A stretch of 50,288 nt of DNA from Nitrospinota bacterium. Its GTDB lineage: Bacteria > Nitrospinota > Nitrospinia > Nitrospinales > VA-1. This document shows, in pieces, positions 35,253 to 42,530 of the stretch. The stretch lies in assembly GCA_009873635.1 (NCBI GenBank), contig WAHY01000001.1:1-50288 (forward strand). The letters run 5' to 3'. Numbering within the stretch: the first letter of the stretch is position 1; each line of letters begins with the position of its first letter. The translations under genes and the position numbers were made by a program. Under the pieces are notes generated by a model that saw only the letters and a list, made by a program, of their open reading frames with translations, was not told where the DNA came from and searched no databases.

Positions 35253-35888
35253 ATGAATGAAAAAACAGAAACAAGCAGTAACCCGGAAAAAACAGGACAA
35301 CGTATTGACCCCATTCTCGAGCACCTGGAAGTAGAAGGTGCAGAAGTTGATAAAGATCTCATCCGCAAAAGGTTTATAGATATATGGGAATATGAAAAGG
35401 GTGATGAACTGGACGAGGAAGAGCAATACCTCACCACTGTAGCCGCCTTTATCTATAACGCGCACAACGTACTGGATGATGCGAATATTAGAATGGATAA
35501 AGCACGGGAGGCAATCGTCTCTGCTTTAGCCGCATGGAAAAAACCCCAGCGCGATAAAATGATTGAGAAAGAGAAAGCGTCTGACAACCCTTTTAAAACT
35601 TTTATCGAGAATCACCAGCCTGAAATTGATGAAACTCATGTCTGGAAACATTTTCTGCTGGAACATAAAAAAGCCGATGAAAAAAACTGGGTTTTTAAAA
35701 TGAAGAAATGCTGGTTTGCCGCTTTTTTCATTCGATTCGGAAGAACAGACTATATCGAGACAGCCTGCGGGTTTGACAAAATCCCATGGGAAGCCCGGCA
35801 GGACTATGTTGATTTGAAATTGAGCAACCTCTTTGCTCAATTAGGTACTATTTGCCAATTCGATTACAAACCGGCAAAAGAGAAATAG
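35253..35888 (+). CDS. Uncharacterised 211-residue protein
   Basis: A soluble, mostly helical protein with an acidic, low-complexity first 30 residues. Its C-terminal third, KKCWFAAFFIRFG then TACGFD and ICQFDYKP, faintly recalls the cysteine pattern of the ATC-hydrolase-like family (L-2-amino-thiazoline-4-carboxylate hydrolase), but I would not assign it. No signal peptide. It precedes the glycosyltransferase-like genes on the same strand, separated by a 110-bp hairpin-rich leader. Confidence 0.65.
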   Translation: MNEKTETSSNPEKTGQRIDPILEHLEVEGAEVDKDLIRKRFIDIWEYEKGDELDEEEQYLTTVAAFIYNAHNVLDDANIRMDKAREAIVSALAAWKKPQRDKMIEKEKASDNPFKTFIENHQPEIDETHVWKHFLLEHKKADEKNWVFKMKKCWFAAFFIRFGRTDYIETACGFDKIPWEARQDYVDLKLSNLFAQLGTICQFDYKPAKEK

Positions 35889-35904
35889 CTCCCACAACAG
35901 GGGA

Positions 35905-35996
35905 AGCAACGGTTTTTTGAGCTATCACAACACGTTGCTCGCCAGCAGACTTCAACGTCTATCATTACCGGGCCTGGCCCGGCCACTGGAGTGGCC
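35905..35996 (+). promoter_or_regulatory. Leader with four consecutive inverted repeats overlapping the ribosome site
   Basis: Four stems occur in 92 bases: AGCAACG/CGTTGCT (35905-35911 with 35933-35939), AGAC/GTCT (35947-35960), CCGGGCC-T-GGCCCGG (35968-35982) and GGCCAC-TGGA-GTGGCC (35981-35996). The last two overlap by two bases and so compete. The SD-like GGAG (35988-35991) sits in the loop and stem of the last hairpin, seven bases before the apparent ATC start. Occlusion of the ribosome site is an inference. Confidence 0.5.
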
Positions 35997-35998
35997 CC

Positions 35999-37057
35999 AT
36001 CAAGAAACTAGCCTACTATATCAGCAGTCATGGTTACGGACATTACGCCCGGTCCATACCTGTGCTCAACCAGTTATCCAACGACTTTGACATCCATATA
36101 AAATCGAAAGTTCCAGAGTCTTTATTCTCCCTGGGATTTAAAAAACCCTTTCGCTACTTGTCACAGCCCGTGGATACAGGGTGCTGTCATTCAGACTCCC
36201 TTGAAGTAGATGCCGAGGAAACATTCAAATGCTTAGTAGATTTTCAAAACCACTCATGGGTCGACGCAGAAAAAAAATGGCTCCAGGAAAATCAGGTAGA
36301 TATAGTTCTCTCTGACGTAGCCAGCATGCCATTGAAAGCTGCCCACAAACTTGGCATCCCCTCAATCCTGATAGGAAACTTCACCTGGCATGATATTTAC
36401 TGCCACCTGCCCGGAGCGGACAAGCATAAAGAGTTACTAGAAACTCTGGCAGAAGATTATAATTGCGCTGATTTGCAGATCCTTCCTCAATGCCATTTAC
36501 CACCACCGGCAAACAGAGAAAGTAAAGAAGTGGGATTCCTGGCACAGAATGGTCAGAGCAGACGCAAAGAACTTGAACAACATCTAGAGATTTCATTTGA
36601 AGATAAAACCCTGGTCTTCATTTACCTGGGTTTATTGGGCACCGATTCCGTAAAGTGGGAAAAACTTGCGCAAAATAAGGAATGCCTGTTTCTGACTCGT
36701 GATCCAATTAAGAATCCGCCATCAAACCTGTATAGGCTGGATGACCGGTTCACTTTTCCTGACCTTATTGCCAGTGTAGATGTGGTGTGCACCAAAGGAG
36801 GCTATTCAACAATCGGCTCAGCTTTTACCAGCCATAAACCGGTTATCACCTGTGAACGTCACGATTTTTATGAGTTTATGGCAATTCGTGAATATTTATC
36901 AAAAACCCAAACAGGGGTTATTATAGAAGATGAAGATTTTTATCGAGCTAACTGGGACAGAAGCATCAAGACAGCCCTCAGCTTGACCGTTAAGGATAAA
37001 GTCCCCTTGAACGGGGAAATAGAAATATTGGAAACTTTGCATAAGATGCTTTCATGA
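35999..37057 (+). CDS. MurG/GT28-like glycosyltransferase with apparent ATC start
   Basis: A GT-B protein, about 352 residues. The N-terminal glycine loop KKLAYYISSHGYGHYARS is encoded upstream of the first ordinary start codon (GTG 36062). Within that open frame the only well-placed initiation site is ATC 35999, seven bases after GGAG. The C-terminal half has VFIYLGLLGTDSV and CTKGGYSTIGSAFTSHKPVI, the donor-binding GG.T/GY motif of GT28-like enzymes. It overlaps the next gene (ATGA). The family resembles the N-domain of L-arabinokinase; donor and acceptor are unknown. Confidence 0.75.
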   Translation: MKKLAYYISSHGYGHYARSIPVLNQLSNDFDIHIKSKVPESLFSLGFKKPFRYLSQPVDTGCCHSDSLEVDAEETFKCLVDFQNHSWVDAEKKWLQENQVDIVLSDVASMPLKAAHKLGIPSILIGNFTWHDIYCHLPGADKHKELLETLAEDYNCADLQILPQCHLPPPANRESKEVGFLAQNGQSRRKELEQHLEISFEDKTLVFIYLGLLGTDSVKWEKLAQNKECLFLTRDPIKNPPSNLYRLDDRFTFPDLIASVDVVCTKGGYSTIGSAFTSHKPVITCERHDFYEFMAIREYLSKTQTGVIIEDEDFYRANWDRSIKTALSLTVKDKVPLNGEIEILETLHKMLS

Positions 37058-38013
37058 CTATTCCCGATATCACCCTTATCATCACCAACTGGAACGGTAG
37101 AGAACTGTTACGGGAGTGCCTGCCCAGTGTACTCAAAGCCGTTGCCTATGACAAAAAACGGTCTTATGAAGTCATGGTGGTGGATGATTGCAGTTCCGAC
37201 GATAGCCTGGAGGTTCTGGCCCGGGAATTCCCAGCCGTAAGAGCAGAAAAAACACCCGTCAATTACGGGTTCCATGGAGCCAACAATTTTGGTGCCAGTT
37301 TGTCCCGTTCGCGCCTCATCATGCCTATGAATAATGACATAAAGCTGGATGAAGATGCTTTGTACCATCTTGCAGAACATTTTGAGGATGGCAAAGACAC
37401 ATTTTCTGTCAGCGGAAAATTTTACGCTTTTGACGGAACCACATTTCTATATGGCAACCGTGGGGGTTATTTTAGTAATGGACATTTTTATCTTTACGAA
37501 AAGGAACCGGATGATAACAGTCAAACCCTGTTTGCCTGTGGAGGAGCCTTCATGGTAGACCGGGAAGGCTATTTAAAGCTTGGCGGATTCGACCCTGTTT
37601 ACCACCCTCTATATTATGAAGAGATTGACCTTTCATACCGTGCCCTGAAAAGGGGATGGAAGGTTTTATATGAACCCAAATCCATCGCCTACCATAAAGT
37701 GCAATCAACCATCACAAGACAGGAAAAGAAAAGACAGATTGGGTTGATCTCAGCGCGCAACAATTATCTTTTTGTCTGGAAGAATATTCTTGATCGCTCC
37801 ATGACGAATCAATTCCTGTTTTATATCCCTGTTTTTTTGATCCGTGACCTTTTTCGCCTTAAGAGCAGGTTCTGGATTGCCTTTTATATGGCACTCAAAA
37901 GGCTGCCCATAATCCTCAAGGCGAGGCAAAGGGAAAAAGTGGATGTGGTTTTCAGCGACCGTGAAATTTTAGAAAAGATCAATCAACCTATGGCTGGAAA
38001 CAATATACAATAA
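37054..38013 (+). CDS. Family 2 glycosyltransferase (rhamnosyltransferase-like)
   Basis: A 319-residue GT-A protein: ITLIITNWNGRELLRECL, VVDDCSSDDSLEVL, NYGFHGANNFGAS, MPMNNDIKLDEDA with the metal-binding motif, GGAFMVDREGYLKLGGFD and YYEEIDLSYRALKRGW with the catalytic acidic residues. Matches the rhamnosyl/polysaccharide GT2 subgroup. The ATG overlaps the previous stop by four bases, so the two are translationally coupled. Two weak hydrophobic stretches near 250-290 may associate with the membrane. Confidence 0.88.
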   Translation: MTIPDITLIITNWNGRELLRECLPSVLKAVAYDKKRSYEVMVVDDCSSDDSLEVLAREFPAVRAEKTPVNYGFHGANNFGASLSRSRLIMPMNNDIKLDEDALYHLAEHFEDGKDTFSVSGKFYAFDGTTFLYGNRGGYFSNGHFYLYEKEPDDNSQTLFACGGAFMVDREGYLKLGGFDPVYHPLYYEEIDLSYRALKRGWKVLYEPKSIAYHKVQSTITRQEKKRQIGLISARNNYLFVWKNILDRSMTNQFLFYIPVFLIRDLFRLKSRFWIAFYMALKRLPIILKARQREKVDVVFSDREILEKINQPMAGNNIQ

Positions 38014-38107
38014 CCCTGCCCGGCAAACTAAAGATTGGCTTGAGTCCAGGGGCCACTTTCATAATGTATATACTTGCAAGCGTTGCACCAGCTATCAACA
38101 GTTTCTT

Positions 38108-39064
38108 ATGGCAAAAATCGCAATCATCTGCAAAGTTTCATACACCAAGGGCATGGGCCATTTGGTCCGCCAATCTCATATCGCAAAAAAATTGCGTGGA
38201 CGAGGAAACGAAGTCACCTTCTTTATACCCGACTACCCACCCGCTGAAGATTGGCTTGATGATCGCGGTCTCACCCATATAAAGGCAAACGATACAGAAA
38301 AAATAAGCTCCGACCTCATAATCCTGGATACCCAGGACACTACATCAGACTTTATAAAAACGATCAGGAAACAAAATAAAATTGTGGTCAGCTTTGAAGA
38401 TCTGGGTGAAGGGCGTAACCACGTTGATCTCCTTATCGACTGCAATATTGAATATGAAAAGACAGAAGGACTAAACGCACTTTTTGGCCACAACTATTCC
38501 GTTATGGCAGAAGAGTTTGAGACTTACCATTCTAAAACGCGTGAGTTTAACAATCCGATGGAATCGGTTTTGATAACCTTCGGAGGGACCGACCCACATT
38601 CTCTAACTCAAATAATTATCAGAAAACTGGTATCGATCAGGCCCAGCCTTTCGATAACAGTCATCGCAGGCCCCGGGAACAAAAACATCGCCAGCCTTAA
38701 AAATTTGGCAAATAATGATGAAAAAATACAACTGCATGAGTCCACATCAGAAATGGCCCAAACCCTTTTTAATCATGACGCGGTATTCTGTGCTGGAGGG
38801 GTCACTCTGCATGAAGCGATGGCGGTCGGCACTCCTGCCTTTATCATCAACCAGGTAACACATCAGTCAGCAAAGGCAGACCGTGCAGAAAAACAGGGTG
38901 CTGCCATCAACCTCGGCATGGCCGACTCATGGGACGAAAATCAACTGCCGGAAATATTGCAATTGAACGCTGGGGTTCTGGAAAAAATGAGCCGGGCGGG
39001 TAAAAACTCTATCGATGGGAAAGGACTGCAAAGGGTCGTCGAAGCAATTGAACTCCTTTTATAA
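38108..39064 (+). CDS. PseG-like nucleotide-sugar hydrolase / GT28-like protein
   Basis: A 318-residue GT-B fold protein with N-terminal VSYTKGMGHLVRQSHIAKKL (as in PseG, RxxxGxGHxxR), a central LITFGGTDPHSLT and a C-terminal AVFCAGGVTLHEAMAVGTPA. PseG removes UDP from a trideoxy-altrose intermediate of pseudaminic acid. The other pse genes are absent, so an authentic PseG role is unproven; a glycosyltransferase role is equally possible. It follows the GT2 gene by 94 bp without an obvious SD. Confidence 0.75.
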   Translation: MAKIAIICKVSYTKGMGHLVRQSHIAKKLRGRGNEVTFFIPDYPPAEDWLDDRGLTHIKANDTEKISSDLIILDTQDTTSDFIKTIRKQNKIVVSFEDLGEGRNHVDLLIDCNIEYEKTEGLNALFGHNYSVMAEEFETYHSKTREFNNPMESVLITFGGTDPHSLTQIIIRKLVSIRPSLSITVIAGPGNKNIASLKNLANNDEKIQLHESTSEMAQTLFNHDAVFCAGGVTLHEAMAVGTPAFIINQVTHQSAKADRAEKQGAAINLGMADSWDENQLPEILQLNAGVLEKMSRAGKNSIDGKGLQRVVEAIELLL

Positions 39065-39122
39065 AGTGGCAGGCAATAAAAACCCACCATTCTTCGCTTA
39101 ATACCTGAAAATAGTTTGAGAC

Positions 39123-39827
39123 TTATTTCCTATTATCTTTTGGTCCTGCCAGCCGGTTCATCCTTTTTAAAAAAGCCTGCCCAGACTCAGGAACCTTGAT
39201 TCCTTCTTGCCCGCTAAGCAGGCTGCGGTTTGATACCGCTTGCTGGTAATATTCGTAATTGGCGTGTTTGTCCGAAAAAATTTCTGTCCCTTCAAAGGAA
39301 AGGCCTGCAAACAATCCCTTGATACGAGAATACGCCAACATATCATTTTCGCTGAGCAGCTTGTCCAGATCCAGGTCTAAAGTTTTGCCCACCGGACCAA
39401 CAGCAATTTGTGGTCCCTCTGTCAAACTGTATTTCCTTTTGAACAACTGCCTGAGCCCCTTGTTCGTCACAACTAAAAGCACCAACTCTGCTTTCTGGAT
39501 TCCCGCCTGGATTCCCCAACTTGCCTGCCGCGATTTGATAAAAGCCGGTGGATTCCATTTCCCGGTTTTAGGCGAACGAACTACCACCACCCCTCTTCCA
39601 ACACGTGCACCGGCAATTGCAGCCGCCTTCACCAGGTTTGGAAACACAACGATTGCCTTGGTGTTTTCTAATAGAACTTGCGGAATACCCGCTTCACCGA
39701 TCACTCCGTCAAGTGTTTGCTCTGCATCGAGAAGAAGCTCGGTATGTTGAAAAGGGTTTGAATCGCTGAAAGGAGAAGAAGCGCATGCAGAAGCCAGCAA
39801 AGCAATAAGGAAAATAAGTTTTCTCAT
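39123..39827 (-). CDS. SYLF-domain (YSC84-type) lipoprotein
   Basis: A 234-residue protein with a lipoprotein-like signal ending ALLASAC (Cys15). The body is a SYLF domain: TKAIVVFPNLVKAAAIAGAR, GRGVVVVR, WNPPAFIKSRQASWGIQAGI, LVLLVVTNKGL, and DLDKLLSENDMLAYSRIKGL then FAGLSFEGTEI. SYLF domains bind phosphoinositides in eukaryotes; bacterial members are exported with unknown roles. Two strong hairpins lie in the 165 bp upstream. Confidence 0.88.
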   Translation of the reverse strand: MRKLIFLIALLASACASSPFSDSNPFQHTELLLDAEQTLDGVIGEAGIPQVLLENTKAIVVFPNLVKAAAIAGARVGRGVVVVRSPKTGKWNPPAFIKSRQASWGIQAGIQKAELVLLVVTNKGLRQLFKRKYSLTEGPQIAVGPVGKTLDLDLDKLLSENDMLAYSRIKGLFAGLSFEGTEIFSDKHANYEYYQQAVSNRSLLSGQEGIKVPESGQAFLKRMNRLAGPKDNRK

Positions 39828-39918
39828 AGCTCAAGATTAATTGAAAAGAAATAACACAGGTAAGTATAACCCGGTTACAGGGAAAGGAGATGCTTTTATT
39901 CAGGAGGGTGAAATCATT

Positions 39919-39980
39919 GGGCAGGCGAAACGGGACGCAACCCCCATTTCACCTGCCCGGGTTCCAGTTTTAACTGGAAC
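39919..39980 (-). ncRNA. Tandem hairpins, strongest in minus-strand RNA
   Basis: On the minus strand GTTCCAGTTAAAACTGGAAC (39980-39961) forms a 9-bp stem. Two bases later GGGCAGGTGAAATGGG pairs over 16 bp with CCCGTTTCGCCTGCCC (39958-39919) around an 8-base loop. In minus-strand RNA two positions are G-U pairs; in plus-strand RNA they would be A-C mismatches, so the structure favours minus-strand transcription. It lies between the receiver gene end and the SYLF gene start. There is no T run, so a simple terminator is not supported. Leader, processed RNA or repeat remain possible. Confidence 0.5.
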
Positions 39981-39992
39981 AGATAAACATCC

Positions 39993-40394
39993 TCAACAAC
40001 TTAATGGGGAAAGAGTTTTTTCATTTAAGTATTCCGTGACAAAAAAGTCGCAAGCCACTACTGCCAGCTCCATAGGCTTGACGGGTTTTTTCATGCAATC
40101 ATAGATGCCTGAAGATTCCTGGCAAAGTTCCGTTACTTTTTCTTTACCACTAGCCAGAAAAATTGTTTTCGTTCGTACTTTTTCAGGAAGATGCTGCAGG
40201 AGAACCAACCCAGAACCATCCGACAGATATTCATCAACAATAAACAAATCATAATCTTCGAAATTTATATCTTTCAAATCGGTTCCATCAGAAAAAGCGA
40301 CGCAATGATCGAAACGAGTCAGCATGATAGCCAGTTTTTCTCTCTCTTCTTTATCCGCGTGGAACATTAAAACTTTCATAGAAGAAATATTCAT
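39993..40394 (-). CDS. Single-domain response-regulator receiver protein
   Basis: A 133-residue CheY-like receiver. The phosphorylatable Asp is Asp54 in LFIVDEYL; an acidic residue (Asp13) sits in the first loop, Ser82 replaces Thr in FLASG, and the conserved Lys is in MKKPVKP (102-103). No output domain. It starts inside the DUF2325 gene (ATGA-type four-base overlap), so the two are made together. No histidine kinase is beside it. Within an iron-linked cluster downstream of a Fur-box-like palindrome. Confidence 0.82.
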   Translation of the reverse strand: MNISSMKVLMFHADKEEREKLAIMLTRFDHCVAFSDGTDLKDINFEDYDLFIVDEYLSDGSGLVLLQHLPEKVRTKTIFLASGKEKVTELCQESSGIYDCMKKPVKPMELAVVACDFFVTEYLNEKTLSPLSC

Positions 40395-40687
40395 GCGCCC
40401 ACCTCACTTCCGGAAAAGCCTTCCAGGCAACGCTTCAAAGCTGAAACACTGCTTGAATGACTGCGCTCAAGAGGAATTCCAAACTCCCGGGCAACGCGGG
40501 TGGCTTCTTCAACCATGGGGTGGGCAACTGTTCCGGTAAAAATAACAATTCCACTAACCCCCGACATTCTGTTGGCCAGTTTGGGAATTCTTTTACTGAA
40601 AACTTTTCCTCGATATCCCATATCCCGGCACCCTTTTTCATAAGATCTACGTAACCGATCTAATCCACCAACAATCGCCACGCTCAT
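40391..40687 (-). CDS. DUF2325 family protein
   Basis: A 98-residue protein starting SVAIVGGLDRLRRSYEKGCR and ending IPLERSHSSSVSALKRCL, with TVAHPMVEEA in the middle, all hallmarks of DUF2325 as I know it. The fold is Rossmann-like, with no known enzyme activity. SD GGAGGC precedes the ATG closely. A Fur-box-like palindrome is about 50 bases upstream, and a receiver-domain gene overlaps its end. The usual DUF2325 neighbourhood is iron or redox related. Confidence 0.8.
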   Translation of the reverse strand: MSVAIVGGLDRLRRSYEKGCRDMGYRGKVFSKRIPKLANRMSGVSGIVIFTGTVAHPMVEEATRVAREFGIPLERSHSSSVSALKRCLEGFSGSEVGA

Positions 40688-40735
40688 TAGAAAGCCTCCT
40701 AATTAAAGCTTGAAAATAAAAGCTGTTATTTAATT

Positions 40736-40754
40736 ATTGATAACCATTCTCAAT
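40736..40754. promoter_or_regulatory. Fur-box-like site upstream of DUF2325-receiver operon
   Basis: ATTGATAACCATTCTCAAT is a palindrome with one mismatched pair. Its 15-base core TGATAACCATTCTCA matches the 7-1-7 Fur motif TGATAATnATTATCA at 12 of 14 defined positions. It lies 49-67 bases upstream of the DUF2325 start, where a repressor would block transcription. Confidence 0.6.
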
Positions 40755-40784
40755 TTAAAAAAAGGCAAATTTTTTTTCTTCAGC

Positions 40785-41030
40785 CTAGTAAAAAAAAGCC
40801 TCTTTTTCTTTAATATCCAATACAAATAAAGCCTCATCAACATTTTTTACATTCACGGGTCTCGATTTTGAAACAGAACGAATAGAAACACCCCCGCCAC
40901 ATTCGTTCATACAAGGAACGCGACAAATGTTAAAAGCATCGCTTATCTCACGCAACTCTAAAGCAATACGATCAGATGACCATGCTTCACAACATGGACC
41001 ATTACATATTTCTAAATCTATTTTACGCAT
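40785..41030 (-). CDS. Thioredoxin-like [2Fe-2S] ferredoxin
   Basis: An 81-residue protein with cysteines at 9, 13, 14, 36, 40 and 44. CNGPCC then CRVPCMNECGGGVSIR fits the thioredoxin-like 2Fe-2S ferredoxin pattern C-x4-C ... C-x3-C. Electron-transfer partner unknown. A perfect Fur-box-like palindrome lies only 16 bases before its ATG, so expression probably falls when iron is plentiful. No strong SD. Divergent from fur. Confidence 0.8.
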   Translation of the reverse strand: MRKIDLEICNGPCCEAWSSDRIALELREISDAFNICRVPCMNECGGGVSIRSVSKSRPVNVKNVDEALFVLDIKEKEAFFY

Positions 41031-41045
41031 CGAATGACACCGCTA

Positions 41046-41064
41046 ATTGATAACTGTTATCAAT
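41046..41064. promoter_or_regulatory. Perfect 19-bp Fur-box-like palindrome upstream of the [2Fe-2S] protein
   Basis: ATTGATAActgTTATCAAT is a perfect 8-3-8 inverted repeat. The core TGATAACTGTTATCA agrees with TGATAATnATTATCA at 12 of 14 defined positions. It sits in the 208-bp region between the ferredoxin and fur genes, just upstream of the ferredoxin start. Confidence 0.7.
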
Positions 41065-41212
41065 ATACTTCATAACGACAAAACTGTCAACAACTAAAGG
41101 GTATTTCTGGAAAAAATATAAGTCGTTTATTATCAATAATTTATTATATATTTAATCATAATACTTGCTTTTTTTTTTATTTTATCATAAATTTTTCACC
41201 ATAAATTGAAAA

Positions 41213-41227
41213 TGATAATCTTTATCA
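41213..41227. promoter_or_regulatory. Fur-box-like site directly upstream of fur
   Basis: TGATAATCTTTATCA matches the Fur 7-1-7 motif at 13 of 14 defined positions and ends 11 bases before the fur ATG. This predicts autoregulation. Confidence 0.68.
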
Positions 41228-41238
41228 AAGTTTAGGTA

Positions 41239-41670
41239 ATGTTTAACGAATTAGATATTTTTAAGGACTTCCTTCATCAACAACAGCTTAACTGGACTCC
41301 GCAAAGAAAGAAAATATTAGAGGTTTTATTATCTTGTGAAAAGCATATATCTATCGAACTCCTGCATGAAAAAATCCAAGAACGCTACCCATCTATAGGA
41401 ATATCAACCTTATACCGGACTTTAAAACTTTTGGTCGACTGTGGGTTGGTAGAAAGTCATTCTTTCAAGAGCGGAAAAAAAACCTACGAGCTAATATTAA
41501 ATGTTGGTCATCATGACCATCTGATTTGCACTCAATGCGAAACAACCATAGAGTTCGAACACCCTCTTATTGAAAGGTATCAAATGGAAATTTGCGAGCG
41601 TTATAATTTTATATTAATGAGTCACAAAATGGATTTATTTGGTGTTTGCAAAGATTGCAGAAATAAATAA
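41239..41670 (+). CDS. fur: Fur family metal-responsive regulator
   Basis: A 143-residue Fur-type protein. The winged helix (WTPQRKKILEVLLSCEKHIS, GISTLYRTLKLLVDCGLV) is followed by GHHDHLICTQCETTIEF and a second CKDC pair near the end, giving the two CxxC structural zinc motifs of Fur/PerR. Motifs do not separate Fur from PerR, but the bacterioferritin, [2Fe-2S] protein and Fur-box-like sites around it favour iron. Weak SD (TAGG). Confidence 0.9.
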   Translation: MFNELDIFKDFLHQQQLNWTPQRKKILEVLLSCEKHISIELLHEKIQERYPSIGISTLYRTLKLLVDCGLVESHSFKSGKKTYELILNVGHHDHLICTQCETTIEFEHPLIERYQMEICERYNFILMSHKMDLFGVCKDCRNK

Positions 41671-41683
41671 CTTATTTCTCCAT

Positions 41684-41729
41684 AAAAAAATCCTGACTCA
41701 GCCCTTACAGGTTGAATCAGGAATTTTTT
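41684..41729. terminator. Bidirectional terminator between fur and bfr
   Basis: An A run, TCCTGACTCA, a short loop, then TGAATCAGGA and a six-T run form a hairpin that works in both directions. It separates the convergent fur and bacterioferritin genes. Confidence 0.8.
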
Positions 41730-41758
41730 GCCTTACAACAAAGGGTTTTAATCTATCT

Positions 41759-42238
41759 TTAATTATTATCCTTGCTCATGTTTTCCATCATATAATTTTT
41801 AATCCCAATATCCTTGATGCGGTTGAACTGGGTTTCCAACCAGTCGACACTTTCTTCAGTTTCTTCGAGAATACGGTCTAGAATTTCTTTCGAACCAAAA
41901 TCAGATTTATCAAAACAGGTTTTGATATGCTTGCGAAGGCGGGTTACATGGGCAAGCTCAATTTTATATTGGTTCTTCAATTGTTCCTCAACACTATTTC
42001 CAACAAGAACCTTTTCGTACTTCTGCATATTTGGCACACCATCCAAAAAAAGAATCCGTTCGATCATCTGGTCCGCGTGTTTCATTTCTCCCATAGATTC
42101 TTCTCTGGAGTGTTGCGCAACTTTTTCATAACCCCAGTCTTCCTGCATTTTGTAATGGATATAATAAATATTGATCGCTGTCAGTTCCGCCATCAGCACA
42201 TCATTTAAAGCATTGATTACCGCCTTATCACCTTTCAT
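41759..42238 (-). CDS. bfr: Bacterioferritin-like subunit with altered ferroxidase site
   Basis: A 159-residue ferritin-like protein that aligns without gaps to E. coli Bfr from residue 1 through the site at 127-133. Glu18, Tyr25, Glu51, haem-ligand Met52, His54 and Glu94 are kept. Glu127 is Thr and His130 is Ser (EETEESVDW instead of DEEGHIDW), so two of six di-iron ligands are lost. It may be a haem-carrying or storage subunit that relies on another subunit for iron oxidation. A weak Fur-like site lies about 115 bases upstream. Confidence 0.9.
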   Translation of the reverse strand: MKGDKAVINALNDVLMAELTAINIYYIHYKMQEDWGYEKVAQHSREESMGEMKHADQMIERILFLDGVPNMQKYEKVLVGNSVEEQLKNQYKIELAHVTRLRKHIKTCFDKSDFGSKEILDRILEETEESVDWLETQFNRIKDIGIKNYMMENMSKDNN

Positions 42239-42352
42239 TGTTTTTCTCCGAATTAACCATCGTTAAAAATCGCTCCTACTTATTCAAAAATACCAAACTA
42301 AAAAAACAAGTCAACTCTTTTATTTGCAATGAGTTACAGGATAAATTAAAAA

Positions 42353-42367
42353 TGAAAATCCATATCA
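42353..42367. promoter_or_regulatory. Weak Fur-box-like site upstream of bfr
   Basis: TGAAAATCCATATCA matches TGATAATnATTATCA at 11 of 14 defined positions, about 115 bases before the bfr start. Alone it would not be convincing; its place in a cluster with three better sites raises interest. Confidence 0.35.
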
Positions 42368-42530
42368 ATTAGTTTTTTTCTCTTGAAAAAAAATAATCAC
42401 GAGTAAAGGGTTTTACCCGTCAACACAGGTCCATCAGCATAAACATCTATTACTGACTCTTGATAAATTGATAAAGGCTATCAAAAAAAGGGAAGAATTT
42501 TTTTGGAAAAAATGCGAAAAAAGCTGTTTC

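Noticed and set aside
36062-36064. GTG as the start of the MurG-like gene
   Set aside because: It would remove the conserved HGYGHYAR loop that is encoded in frame just upstream, and no SD precedes it.
38040-38282. 80-codon plus-strand frame at the start of the PseG-like gene
   Set aside because: Overlaps the clearly coding frame and lacks motifs or an SD.
39901-39960. Possible c-di-GMP-I (GEMM) riboswitch because of GGGACGCAA
   Set aside because: The rest of the GEMM consensus (second helix, tetraloop receptor) is absent, it is on the wrong strand for any nearby gene, and a simple long hairpin explains the bases.
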